Of a DNA stretch of 64,000 nt, positions 24,666 to 58,100 are shown piece by piece (the stretch's first letter is position 1; each line of letters opens with the position of its first letter). Both the position numbers and the translations under genes were made by a program. The DNA is from Pterobdella sp. o SKG-2022. Taxonomy: Eukaryota; Annelida; Clitellata; Hirudinida; Piscicolidae. The DNA is taken from positions 2,712,272 through 2,776,271 of the forward strand of contig OZ038325.1 of assembly GCA_964035795.1 (NCBI GenBank), in the 5' to 3' direction. The notes beneath the pieces were generated by a model. The model was given only the letters and a program-made list of their open reading frames with translations. It had not been told where the DNA came from and made no database searches.

Positions 24666-27600
24666 TCTTCATCAAAGGACATAAAAAGTCAAACCCCAAC
24701 ATAATGGTGAGCGTAATCCCAAATGCATTCAAAGCTTGGTTTTCTGAAACTATTACCAAAAACAATATATGTTGTCTTTTTTGGTTTTCATTGAAAATTA
24801 TCCAACCCTAAGATACACCTCCAATACAGGACCATGTCATCAAAAGTGAACAATAGTTTTGTGATAATGACTATTAAAATCACAACTTTAAATTTTACCT
24901 GTGAAAATAAGAAAGTTTGCAAAAAAAATTTCTAAAACTCTTGGAATTTTCAAAGCAATTTGAATATCTTGTTCTCAAAAGAATTTTCTTCTCTTAATTA
25001 CAAAACAGCCAAACACCGCCATCTTTTGGGATTGCTCGAATGAAAAAAAAGACATGATAAAAAATATTAGAGAATTAATATAATAAATATAATATATAAA
25101 CATGAATATTAGTTTTTTTATGTCAAATCTCACAAAATAAATGGAATATTCATAAAGACACTGACGGTGGGAAAAATTACGTGTTTATTAAAAAGCTTTG
25201 TTTCACTTGATATTTTTCATGTATTTGCATATCTGTACAATATTTTATTTTTGTGGAGAGTGGTTGACAAATGCATAGATTTACAGAATACTTATGTGGT
25301 TTTAAATATATAATCACAGCTTAATCGTTTGAATGGAATTAATGAATCACTGGAGTATTTCTGAACAAAAATTGAAAGTCTAGAGGCTTCGATGACATTT
25401 GAGGGAAAAATGTTATTTTGGCTTTTTTAGATAAATTCAAAACTTTGGAAAAAATTAAACTGACATCATTATTGTTGTCTTAATAAGAATTTTGCTCGGT
25501 TTTTTTGATTTCTTGATAAAAAAACAATAATGAAAATTAATCTCTCAATCTGCTTCAGTTGTGGGTCTATTGAGAGAGATTGTCAGTTTGCATGGGACTG
25601 TTGAAATGACATGAGGATGAAATGAAACTGAGATTTTATTGATAGATTAAGTTTTAAAAGTTGATGAAATATATTTTAATTGGAATGAAGTGGAGGTTTG
25701 ATTTCATGCAGATTGTAAAAGTATATTGAGCGTCAAAACAGATAAAATTCAAGTAAAATGAATTTCAATGGAATGAATATGGAAAAATTGAATTTTTCTG
25801 AAAGTGAAATTAGATTATAAAATAAAATAGGCGGAAAAAAAATTAGAATTTTGAAGTTGAAAACAATATACACGTTTTTATTTTTTGTTTCGATTTTTTA
25901 ATAAATTCAATTTATTTTAATGAAAGTTCATTTTTAAATATTTTTGTAGATTGGTAAAAAAATTCAATAACAAATATAATATATATAGTATTATTTTGTT
26001 GGAAATATTCGCATAAAACGATTTAATAAGTAAAAAGATGAGAAAAATTATTTTGAGAATATAATTTAATTGAATATATTATTATGAATGATTTTCAAAT
26101 TAAATTGCAAAACCTTATTGAAGCCTAAATATAAAATAAACTAAAAAAACAGAATAAAAAAAAAACAAAAAATATAAAAAATTTGAAACTAAAAATTTAG
26201 GAAAAAAAATCCAACATGCAAAACGTCAATACGACCCCAAATGAAGAAGTGTAGAGATTGGTAAAACAACCGCAAATGAGCAACCATTGATAACTAATGA
26301 CTATTAAATGATAACTAATGACCATATTTAATTTTAAAGAAAGTGCATTTAGTAAACTGCATTTGCAAAAAATAATTATGAAACTAAAAATGAAGTTTAG
26401 AACATCGACTAAACTGCAAAAAACATTAGAAGCACGAGTCTAATGTTTTTGTAATGACATTCAAAGCTTCAAAGAGGGATTGAGGATGAGAATGAATTAA
26501 CTGATACACATTCAGTGGGTGAATTGGGGAAAAAGTAGAACGAGTTTTAAGGCTTAATTAAATAATTTTTATTGATAGAAGGTGAATATGGAAATTAATA
26601 TGGCGGTGAGAATGCCGGTATGAAAGATGTATTGAGCGATTAATAACAGACGAAAGACAAAAGTGGTAATAAAATAATACTAGAAATAAAAAAGCAAAAA
26701 AAAAATGAAAATTGCAACAATAGAAATAATATTAAAAAACCAAAAAAAAAAATAATAGCAACAACAATAACAATAAAAAAAAGAATAATAACAATAAAGA
26801 AAAATAACAATAAAAATAATAGTAATAAAAATAAAAATGATAAAAAAATGGAAATAATGAAGAATGATGATGAAACATAATAACAATCATAATGATGGAA
26901 AAACATAAATACCATTGGAAATATTATAAAACACAACAAAAATACCCAATTCGATAATGAAAAAAGTAATAATAATTTTATTGTTATTATTATTTTTATT
27001 ATTTTATTTTTAAAAAAATCTTAAGCATCTCTTACTCAGATTGATTTTTTCTATATAACATGGAAGCTTTTATTTTAAAAAAGGAATTAAAATCTTCATC
27101 AAACTCAACTTGATCATAACTCATTAGATACTCTTTGAGTGCTTTTTATTCACGTGATTATAATATGAGAATAAACCATAGATGCAAAAATGAGTTACTG
27201 ATGAGAAATTATTCATAGCATCCCAAAATGATGGTATTGGTGGGAGAGTTGTGGTAATAATACAACTACATCTTATGTATCTGTTCTGATTTTCTCTCTA
27301 TTTTATTCTTTCTAATGAAAAATTTTCAGATAAAAATTGCGTTTGATAAAAACTTAAATTTCCGATATATTCAACTTTATTATAACTAATTAACCATGAT
27401 GAGGTGGAACTTTTCGCGAGTTTAAGTTTTGATGTGATAAGGAAGGTATTCAAAATTTCCTCATTATAGAGTATGAAAAAGAATACAATGATAATACTAA
27501 TAATAAATGAAAACACTTTTTTTTTTATTATTTAACACATGTATTTATTTTCTAAAATAGTGACAAAATCGAATCTAAAAAAAGAGAAAATAAAGTTATA

Positions 27601-27689
27601 TGAGAATAGTAAATTAACTACAAACTAAATAAGGAACGAAACTAACTAACGAAAATAAGGTAAAAAAAAAGTATAATAAATAAATGGAT
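24666..27689. other. AT-rich spacer without a supported gene
   Basis: About 3 kb of A+T-rich sequence with scattered ATA/AAT runs. No splice-consistent coding segment, RNA gene or element end was recognised on either strand. A (TA)n run at about 27693-27715 marks the right limit. Confidence 0.5.
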
Positions 27690-27725
27690 GTGTATATATA
27701 TATATATATATATATATTTATTTAT

Positions 27726-28343
27726 TTATATATCAGACAAAAATGAGAAAGCATGAAATCCAAAGATAGCAGAGGTTTCAACCGCTAACGGGACGAAAAT
27801 ATGGCTTCGATATTTTTGTATTTTCGCCGTTTCTGCTTTTTGGGAAGCCCAGCCGAGATTGGGTACAGTTTGAAGCAAGTGTGAAGGTGAAAAAGAATCA
27901 GAGCAGCTAGCGTCCCAGATGAGGCATTTGCCATTCTTATAAGGGAAAATGGTAGGCCCATCAGGCCGTTTGCCGTCTCTTCTGTCAAGGCCTACTGGTT
28001 CAAGCTGACTGGGAAATCCAGCTTTGTTTAAGGCACTTTTGATTAAATCATTCAGTGCGCAATGTCTAGAAATACGTCCAGCACTTAATTTGCAGGATAA
28101 CGGATGTCTGCCAAGAACGTCTATTTGAGCACCGCAACGACATTTGTGTGGCGAGCATAAACGCAATCCAAGAATGAGGGGTATCGGAATTCTGAAAGAT
28201 TCGTCGTCTAAAAGCCCGCCCGTTGCTGAGCTTGGCAAACAGTTCAGCCAGGCACTGAAGCAATTTTGAGAAGAAGAAACTAAAGAAGCAAGTTTGTGTT
28301 GGTTCAAAGTTTTTTCCAATTGGCTGTGAAACGCTTTACACAT
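27726..28343 (-). mobile_element. C-terminal fragment of a retroelement protein, nuclease-like
   Basis: A single uninterrupted minus-strand frame of 205 codons, far richer in G+C than its flanks. It has a zinc-knuckle-like CRCGAQIDVLGRHPLSC, then LEPVGLDRRDGKRPDG, then GKCLIWDASCSDS, and ends PLAVETSAIFGFHAFSFL. The RPDG...WD arrangement recalls the PD-(D/E)XK nuclease found at the C-terminus of site-specific LINEs with restriction-like endonucleases. That assignment is an inference. No reverse transcriptase is attached. On its 3' side lies a (TA)n tract (27693-27715). The intact frame suggests a fairly young or recently truncated insertion. Confidence 0.55.
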
Positions 28344-28557
28344 AAATTCATCCCAATGAGAAAACTAAATTTTAAATAAATTTTAAATAAAACAAAACAA
28401 AAATTAATTTGAAAGTATGACGAAGGATATGGGCTGAAAATTAAAAATATTAATAAAAGGAATAATAAAAATAAAACATTGAAAAAAAAAAACAATAAAA
28501 AACGCTTATAATATAAAAAAATGGTGATTACTACTAATGACAAAAAAATATTAATAA

Positions 28558-29441
<884 letters not shown>

Positions 29442-29449
29442 AACGCCAT

Positions 29450-30361
29450 AAAAGACCTAATTAATACGACCCATTCAATACATCCCTTTCAAAAATATCT
29501 CTGTTTTGCCGTTGCTATGGTTTCAAGTTGTATTGTATTGTAAAGTATTTTGAGATTCGACGTATGGTTTTGTATTATGAACTGTTGGGTTTTTGTATTG
29601 CAAATAATACCGTATTGTATTGTAAATTTTAACATTGCATTGTAACTTTCATTTCTTTTTTGTTCATGTATAGTAATACATTTCATTGTGGATCGTATTA
29701 TGTTGTTATATTGTATTGTAAAGAACTGTCTGGTATTGTCTAGTGATGCATAGTTCTGTGGTATTGTAAATTAATATATCCTTTTGTGTAGATACCCTTT
29801 TACGGTCTTACGTCATATATTTTTGTATTAAACACCTGCAAATTATAAAAATTTCATTCGATATTGTAAACGACGTTTAGTATTGTAATGCATTTAAACT
29901 TATTGAGATATTGTAACGTAAACACGGTATAATATTGTAATGTAAATTACATCCCTGTAAAACATATGTTGTTGTGAACCATAAAGTTTTCTACTCGAAC
30001 CACCTGTCTTTCTATGGTTATCGACATTCACCAATGCAGTGCTGACAATGTTTGTTTTGTTTTTTCAAATATTCCACTCAAACTAGGTTTTGCTTTGTGT
30101 TTTGTTTTTTTTAGATTCGTTTGAAATATTTTATTTTTCACTATTATGTCACCTCATCTATATTATTGTTTTTATTTTTTTTTATTATTGTTTTTATTTT
30201 TTTTAATTATTGTTTTTATTATTATTTTATCCTATGTTATCTCCTATGATCATATTTGAAAAAAAATTATTTTCACCACTGTGCACATTTTTGCAAGTCC
30301 TTACAGTTGTCTTGCATCTGACACAAAAAGACACACGTGCTGAAGAATATAATATCAACAT
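29450..30361. repeat. Degenerate TATTGTAA-rich sequence
   Basis: From about 29520 to 29960 the motif (G)TATTGTAA recurs many times at irregular spacing, like an old, decayed tandem repeat. The rest (29960-30361) is T-rich low complexity with a TATTGTTTTTATTTTTTTT motif repeated near 30160-30220. No gene is seen. Confidence 0.55.
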
Positions 30362-31070
30362 AAAAACATCAAATAAGAGGAATTTTTAATACATTTATTG
30401 AGAATCGGAAGCTATAATTTTCGATAAGTTTAGCCTTACCATAAAACGTTGGCGAAAAAAATAAAATCGTAACTATGGTTATATAGTGATTTAAAGACTA
30501 TAATTAAGAATTAGTTAATTATTCAAAAAAACAAAAGTTATTCCAATTTCAATGGTATTATTTAAATAATTAATTGTCCAAGAGATATGAATAAAGCGTA
30601 TATTGGCCAAACAAAAGTGAGTATAAAAACCCGAATGAAGCAGCACAGGTCTGATGTTGAATCAAAAAAGGCTGACTCAGAAATACCGGGGATTAGCAAA
30701 CATGCTCGCTATTGTACCCATGGAAAAATTAACTGGGAGACTTCTGAGATTTTAAAAATTGAAAAAGAAAAAACAAGTTTTCACTACAAAAAAATCTCTT
30801 GGTGAGGGAGCCTTGAAATAAAAAAGCACAATTCTGTTTTCAATGGCTTGATGACCCACAACTCATAGTTAATACTAATGCCTGGGATCCAATATTAAAG
30901 GATTCGAAAAAAATTGAACGGGGCAATGACCGAAGAAGGACATAGAGATTAATTTCTCTTGATAAAAAGTGACATTGTTTAGAAAATTATTTTTTTTTGA
31001 ACAATTAATTATTTGTAGCTCTCTCAATCCTCAATAAATGTATCAAAAATTCCTCTTATTTGATGTTTTT
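30362..31070. mobile_element. Penelope-like fragment bounded by inverted repeats
   Basis: A 41-bp sequence at 30362-30402 (AAAAACATCAAATAAGAGGA onward) recurs inverted at 31030-31070 with one mismatch. The 627 bp between them carries a GIY-YIG nuclease remnant (next entry). Penelope-like elements are known for complex inverted or tandem terminal arrangements and for a C-terminal GIY-YIG domain. No reverse transcriptase is present, so this is a remnant or a non-autonomous derivative. Confidence 0.65.
30587..30870 (+). pseudogene. Broken GIY-YIG endonuclease domain of a Penelope-like element
   Basis: The frame begins MNKAYIGQTKVSIKTRMKQH, which holds the YIG motif and the following Arg/His typical of GIY-YIG nucleases as found at the end of Penelope-like reverse transcriptases. 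It stops at 30805. A shifted frame downstream resumes with EIKKHNSVFN, matching the usual E-I-K-x-N-x-x-N end of the domain. The catalytic region is therefore frameshifted, and the GIY half is not seen. No host function is likely. Confidence 0.65.
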
Positions 31071-31250
31071 CGTTAAAAAGTATTGAAGAAAAATACATAC
31101 GGTGTCTCTGAAAAATTATCAACATAAATGACACAATCTTTAATATGGAATTCAGTTGGGTAGATTTTTGATACATTCATGATGGAATTGCAAGGTTTTT
31201 GTTGTTTTGTTGAGAATTAAAGAATAAGGAAGATGGATCAATCTAATCAT

Positions 31251-31640
31251 CAATATTGGAGAATCATAAAAAAAAGATAGTTATTGAAAGGGAAAATGCT
31301 GATAATAATGAAAATAATAGAGTTGATAAAGATAATAAAAGTATTGATGGGAAATAAAAAACAAAAAAAAATATAACAATAATAAAATTTAAAAATGAGA
31401 ATAATGATTATAGGAATTCTTTTATTTTGCATTCGAGTTAATCATAGCCTGTTTTGTCAACAAATATGTGAAATATACTCTTTCATTCCATCCCTGTGTG
31501 TGTTTGTGTGTTTGATTGTATTCATAAAACAAACACAGGCACATCAATTTTTAGCTAAAAAATTGAATGCTGTTTGATGTCAATAATTCAGTATGAATAA
31601 AGTAATAAATACCTTCGAACAAAAAATAAGCCGATGCTAT
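31251..31640. other. AT-rich spacer
   Basis: Nothing recognisable beyond A-rich sequence and a short TGTGTTTGTGTGTTTG run near 31497. Confidence 0.5.
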
Positions 31641-31650
31641 TGAAAACAAA

Positions 31651-33477
<1,827 letters not shown>

Positions 33478-33496
33478 ATATTCCAGGATCATCATC

Positions 33497-51250
<17,754 letters not shown>

Positions 51251-51253
<3 letters not shown>

Positions 51254-51275
51254 GCGCTATATAAATAAAAAAAAG
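51251..51275 (+). terminator. Stop codon and polyadenylation signal embedded in a SINE-like tail
   Basis: The EF-hand stop TAA begins TAAGCGCTATATAAATAAA, which contains an AATAAA signal. GCGCTATATAAATAA resembles the 3' tails of many invertebrate SINEs and LINEs, and it echoes GCGCTTTATAAATA of the SINEs in this window. Confidence 0.5.
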
Positions 51276-52151
51276 AAAAGCTTTATAAAGATGGCGTTAT
51301 ATAAATTGCAAGGTATACGGATTTGGAGAAGATTGTGTAAACTAATAGTGATTCATGGTTGTTGAGACATTGCAAAGGGTAATTATGTATGAACAGCGTG
51401 ATAAACTTGAAGTAAAAACAGTGATGGAGAAAAATGGATGGTGGTTCAGAGTTCATTTGTTTTCTTCATTCTATTTGGCTGCTGAGTTTCAAATTATGCT
51501 TGCTGTGAATTATTTTATTTTTTTCTGCGATATTTCCACCATTTGAGTGTTGATGTTTATTTGATATTATTAGATCTACACTTTCTATCGAATTTGAATC
51601 TCGATTTACTTTTAATTAGAGCATAGAGAAGCAATTTTTCGGTCGTTTTTGATTTTTTGGCGTTAAAGTGTTCTTGTTATTGAAAAACCCACTTTTTTGT
51701 CAAATGAATTTTTTTTACAAAAAATAAAAAAATTTGAAAATTCGAAACCACACAAGCAAAAAATAAAAAAAACCCTAAAAATTGAGAAACCATCCACGAG
51801 GCAAGCATTCACACGTTTTTAACCTAGACATCCATTCATTTCATACTAACACAAGCCCCATTCAATTGGAACAACAAATCCCATTCTCCCACCCACAACG
51901 TTAACCCTCAGTTGCATCATCATTAGCACATTAGTTCGCTATAAAATGATCTACACGAAATCCTTACCCCTCTTGGGTATCCATATCATGCTTAACCACT
52001 ATTGGCTGCTTGACTCCGTTTATCCTTTATATGAATCTTCATCATTATCACCAAATCAGCCAAACCAACCAGTCATCTCACAACGCCCACCACCTCCTAA
52101 AAATCAATATCTTCCACAAACTCCACCCCCACCTCCCAAACACCCTCCCTA

Positions 52152-55100
52152 TCACTCCCATTCTGTGGTACCAGGAGGCTTGCAAGTAAGATCGTAAAGG
52201 ACTTCAGAAATGCCAGGCAGACTTTTAATAGCATTCACCATCATCAACACGGTCTGTGGTGGCAGTTATGTTTGTATTGTTCTGTATTGGTAAGTGAAAT
52301 TTTCAGACATGTAGAGCAGTATTGTTGATTAGCTTCATTCCACAATAGTCAGGATTAACAATAGCAACATCTACCATCCCCCTTCATCTTTCTATTAAAC
52401 CTCAACCCATTCTTCACATCTTCCTTCCATCACCCCAACCTGCAATGAGAGATGGACACCCGGCAAGGCAGCAATGCCAGTCATGAAGTCTGATGTGATG
52501 AAAGGTCTGAGGATGATGGATCTTTGACAGGAGGGTAGGTGCTCTAATGGATCTCTGTGAGGGGGGTGAGTAAGGATAGTAGGTGATGGAGGGCAGATGT
52601 GGGAAAAGATTGTGAATATTGAATGGAAGTAAGTCAGATGAGTTCATTGGTGTTGAAAATTGAGGAATTATTAAATCACTCAAATTCGATGAAGCCATAA
52701 GACAATGGTCATATGAAACCATGAGATGAAATGGCGGTGAAGTAAAAGGCAAATATCAGTTGGTAGGTTGGACATATGGCGACTAACCGATGAAAATGGA
52801 GTGGCACTAAAACTACTGGCATTTGACCCACTTTATTTTGTTCACCTGGGTGCGAGTGTGTGTGTTTGTGAAAAATTGAATTTCAACAATGAAAATATAT
52901 AAAAAACTTCAACAAAAAATTAGGTTTTTCAGATAATAAGGCTGTTCAGACTGTACTAAATCACACAAAAAACAACACATCCACACATCCCTAAGCTTAT
53001 TCCCCTAACACACCCACACAAACTAACCAGAATGCTCTAGAACTTTATTAGCAACATGGTCTGCCATGCGCAGTGTTGAAATGCATCGTTGGGTTAGGGT
53101 GGTGGGGGTGATGTCGGTTACCGGGTGCTGCACTTTTGATCCGAATATGTACACTACCCTGTTGAAGGTAGAGTGGGTGTATGAGGTAATTGTGGAATGT
53201 ATGGAGTGATGGTGGAATGTATGGAGAGATGGTGGAATGTATGAGAATATGTTGGTGTGTAAAGATGAGATATATGAGGTATAAAAACACAGATCATTGA
53301 TGATAATGTATAAATTGACCAATCTTCTGTCTAAAAACTTCAAAACCAATATTGCGAAAATTACCCAAACCATAAACACCACACCAGACCTTCCTTCCCA
53401 AACATTACATTACCACCCACAACACCACACCTCCCCACAACCACCCACTACACAACACGGCATTACACCCTCACCCATCTACATCACATCCTCACCTTCC
53501 CCACCAAACTTCACTCTTCCACTCTCAAAGACAACACCCACCTGTTAACATTATGACACAGGCGAGGGATGAGCTTGGAGAGGAATGACAGATCTGACCA
53601 ATTAGGAGAGGATTCGTTGCTTGAGAGACTTACCACATAACTATATGACCTACAATCTCCCTGGGTGGTGGAACAAAGTTGGTAGTGTGGTGATGGTTTT
53701 GTGGGGAGTATGCAGTAGTGGTTTTATGAGAAGGAAAAGTAATGTTATAAGGAGTAGTATGGTGGGTTGGAAAAAGATAGTTCAGTAGTGGGAGATAGTG
53801 TGATGATGTGTGATGGTGGTGAGTGTAGTGATGAGGCAGGTATTCGGGTGTTATTATGGAAATAAAATTGAAAAAATTTAAATGTTTTCGTGATGAATTT
53901 TCGACCATCATCATCGTTTATCATTTTTATAATCAAATTTTTACGTCAAAGAAATAAATTAAAATGAATTAAAATAATTATGAATTTTTAACAATTGTGT
54001 GTACATGTTTGAAAAAAAAAGTTAACAATACAATCAAAGATACAAAATGAAATAGAAACAACACCAACTTGAACTCCTACAGTCTTGATGGGCAACAGAG
54101 TGGCGGCGTAGTCGGTAGCTGTGGTGATGGCAGCTAATCTCTGCTGTTCTTCTTTGCTGGCCCCAGCTGCTACTTTAGTACTAAAGGCGGGAAACTGGTG
54201 TGGTGATGATGATGACTGTTGAAGGTGACGGTTTTGTGGGGGGTGTTTGGAGTGGTGATGATTGCTTGTGGTTTTCATAAAATATATCTGCGTTGTGGGA
54301 ATAAAGTTTTATAATAATAATGAAAAATAATTTTTAAAAAATAATATAAATATTTTAATATTTTATGGTGAGGCATCGAGGTTTCGCCATGGAGGCATCA
54401 AAAATTTTTCACATTGAATTTTTTCATTCAGAAAAATAAAAATATGAATAATGAAATAAACAAAAATAATAAAAAATCAAGACAACTATTTCAAAAGTCC
54501 TCAAGATGTCTCAAAGCTCTTAGGAAGTGAAACTAGTGCCACAGAGTGATGCATCATACATAACTATATAAAGTGCCTTTCACATCTTAATAGACGTAAA
54601 AACTCTGATTAAAATTTCATCATGCTTGGGAATATATAAAAAATATATGCTCAAAAACATGCAACAGATGATTGAGAAATGTATAACAAAATGTATGAAA
54701 AAATGGACCTTTTGAGAAGACTGTTGGAAAGTCATTAAATTTCTGGAGGGATGTTTGTGTGTCTATATGACTACCAATTGTATCATTGACTGACAATTAT
54801 ACTATTGTGACTATTATCCATCATTACAATGTCACACCATCAGTATCTCCATCAATTTAACATTATAAACCTCGTCCTCAAATTATCATCACCGCACATC
54901 ATCTTACTACTAACCACCATCATCATCATAACCAGACCCTCATCATCACTTCCATCCTCCTCCTCACTTGAGAAACAGAGAAGTATCATTGAATGTTTTA
55001 TCCATGAAGGCACTCTGAGCACATATGATGCGGATGGCTAAGCCTGGACCTGTGTGTGTGTGTATACACAAAACATCAACAACCCTAACATGCATATCCA

Positions 55101-58100
55101 ACTCCTAACTTTTACATTCAATGGATGCAACAGAACATGTGCAAGCAAAGCAGGCCTAGCAAAACACATAAGACAGGCACACCAGACACAACCAAGCATC
55201 CAGTGTCAGTATTGCGGGCAGAGTTTCAAGCGTCAAGGCATCAGAAATCATCAAAAAAAATTTTCCTTCAATCACTTGCACCCGACTGGTGGATAAATTC
55301 AGGAACAGTGTGTGCGCGTTAGTCACGAGTAAAATGGCTCCGCGAATTTTCGAGTTTTATTTAATTTACAGGGTGAAGTTTTTTATTAAAAGTAACAGAC
55401 TTGTAAAAATAAACAGTGAACATTATTATAAATTTGAATCGTCGAAATCGAAAATTTTTTTACTCAGCTATCAACTATCGTAAATTGGGATATCTTGAAA
55501 ACTAATTCAAATAACGGTTGATTGTCAATATAAATAATCGGCGATAAAAAAAAAACAGTCAAATCAAGTTCCAAATGAAATGTTGACGTTTTGTCAAATA
55601 TTTGCAAGAATTCAAAAGATGGCGTCCTTGATTTGTTTGTTTAAAAGTGAACTGAAAAGAGTCTCGAAAAAAAACTAAAAAATTTTTTTTGAAAATTCAG
55701 TCAGAACTTAGGCAAAAGTAAAAAAATATAAAAATGTCACTGAGTATTGCTGATAACATACCAGTGCAAAATCACACCAAATCCTCAGTAAAAAAGAAGA
55801 TTGAAAGCACAAAAATTTGATGCTGGAACGTCAGAAGTATGGGTAACCCTACGAAGTTCAGCATGAAAATAAGGAGCGTTATTGCAACAATGAGAGAAAA
55901 AAAATTATCTCTTCTGGCGATGTCGGAAGTGCAATGGATAGGAAGTGGCACACTGGAAATCGAAGATACAATGGTTCTGTATTCTGAGCTCACAGAAAAA
56001 AAAGTGGTAACCAATGAGGAGTAGCTATTGCTCTTCGAGGTGATTTCAGAAAGGCTTGAAAGGAAGAAGGCACTCAGCATGATTTCCAAGAGTGATAAAA
56101 ATAAAAATAAAAGTTGAAGACAGACACATAAATTTCATAGCAGTGTATGCTCCAACAGAAGTAGACGATGATGAAGAGTCTGAAAACTTTTATGAAATCC
56201 TGCAAGAGCAACTTGCCAAAATCTACAAAAAAGATCATATGATAGTGTTGGGAGACTTCAACGCACGAGTTGGACCACTTGAAAACCCATCACGACTCCA
56301 TGGCCGTCACAACCCAGACAAAAGAAATGGGAATGACACAAGGTTAATTGATTTCTGCAATAGCAACGGTCTGTTAATAATAAACACCATCTTTCCACAC
56401 AAAAAAATTCACCAATGAACATAGTATCACCCAAATCAAAAATAAGGACATATCCTTGATTATGTGTTCATCAGCCATCAGTTACGAGCGAAGATATGTG
56501 ATACCAAGGTCACTCGAAAAACAACTCATATCTCAGATCATAATCTGGTTATATCCAAATTGATACTGAAAAATAAACAAATGAAATATAACAAATATAT
56601 ATATATATATATATATGTTCGTGTTTATCCTATGTTTATAGGCATTACATTTTTAACAAATTTTCTCCATATTCTCCTGTCTTGACACATTTCTTCTATT
56701 TGTTCTAAGTTTAAGTTTGTGTCTCTTAAGATAGTTTTCCACCATGTAAGAGGGAGTCTTTCTCGCTTTTTTTTCAGGTCATTTTTACTTCTTCTAGAGC
56801 CTTGCGTGCAGGAGTTTCCTCTGGGAGTCTCATCAGATGCCCTAACCAGTTGAGGCGTCTTTGTTTTATTGTCGAGCTCCATGATGTGCCTTTTTGATAT
56901 TCTATATAAGTCGATGTTTGAAATAGTTTCAACGAATATTAATTATTTGTCTTAGGAGTCTTCTATGAAACGCATCTATCTTATCTTCTTGGGTTTGTGT
57001 TAATACACATAGCTCGCTGTTGTATAGAAAAACACTTTCTGCGTATACTTTGAAGATCCTTATCTTGTGGTCTATACTTATTTTTTTACTGGTAAAGATA
57101 TGGTTGTGCATTTTTATTGTGTTTATTTTTTTAATTTTTCTGTTTTCTGTCAGTGTTGTTGTGTACGAAGCTTCCTAGGATTTTACATTTTTTCCATTTT
57201 TGAGGTGAGGTAATGCTAGGAACTTTTCAGATTTTTTTTATTTATTTCAAAGTTGTTTTGTGCTAACTGTATTGATATTTTTGACTTGGCATTTTCTGTG
57301 TTGTTTTGAGGTTGTAACCCAAGTGATGTCATCTGGTATTTAGGTTCAATAAGGAATTTTTCATTGTTGGAATTTATTTTTGCTTGTGGACTCTGAGGCA
57401 CGAGGCTAGATAAATTATGAACAAAGTGGCGCTTAGGCAGTCTCCTTGAGTGATGCCTGTGTTGGTTTGGATTTTTTCACTGAGGTGTTTGTCAACTTTG
57501 ATTTGTAGCGATGTTTCATTTATAAGTAAAAACATCTGATCCGGCTCCAATATTTTGTCAAGCTGGTCAAGTAGCAATTTTCTGTTAACTGTGTCAATGG
57601 CTTTTGACATATCAAGCATTAAAATATATATTTTGTAGTTGCTGGATTGTATCGCTTTTTCCGCTAGCTGCTTAACAGCGAAAACATGCACCGTTGTGCT
57701 TCGGCCGGGTTGGTATGCTGCTTGGTCTTGTGGAATCTTGTCTTTTAGTCTCAACCAGCAGCGTTTGATTAGGCATATGGCAAGAATTTTTCTGATTGTA
57801 GATAGCAGTACAATAGGTCTTAGGTTTTTAACAGGGCCTCTTTTTTTTCCTGGTTTTTGTAATGGGGTGAGAATACCAGTTTTAATTTCTAATGGTATTT
57901 CTCCTGTGTTTGCCATTTCGTTGAAAATGTCTGCTATTTCTTTATGTATTTCTTTTGTTGCATATTTTATTAGTTTGTTTTTTAACACCTGTGATTTTTT
58001 CATTTTTCAAGCCTTTTGTTGCATCGGCTATTTCTTCAATTGTGAAAGGTATGCTCATAGGGTAAGAAGGTTATAATTTTTTCTCATAGTTTTTCTCATT

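Noticed and set aside
54829..55041. Plus-strand frame ending STYDADG, which at first looked like an EF-hand exon
   Set aside because: The opposite strand of the same bases is a GMPS exon (55049-54968) with both splice sites and [11 protein letters not shown]. The EF-hand resemblance is antisense coincidence, and the EF-hand gene already ends at 51253.
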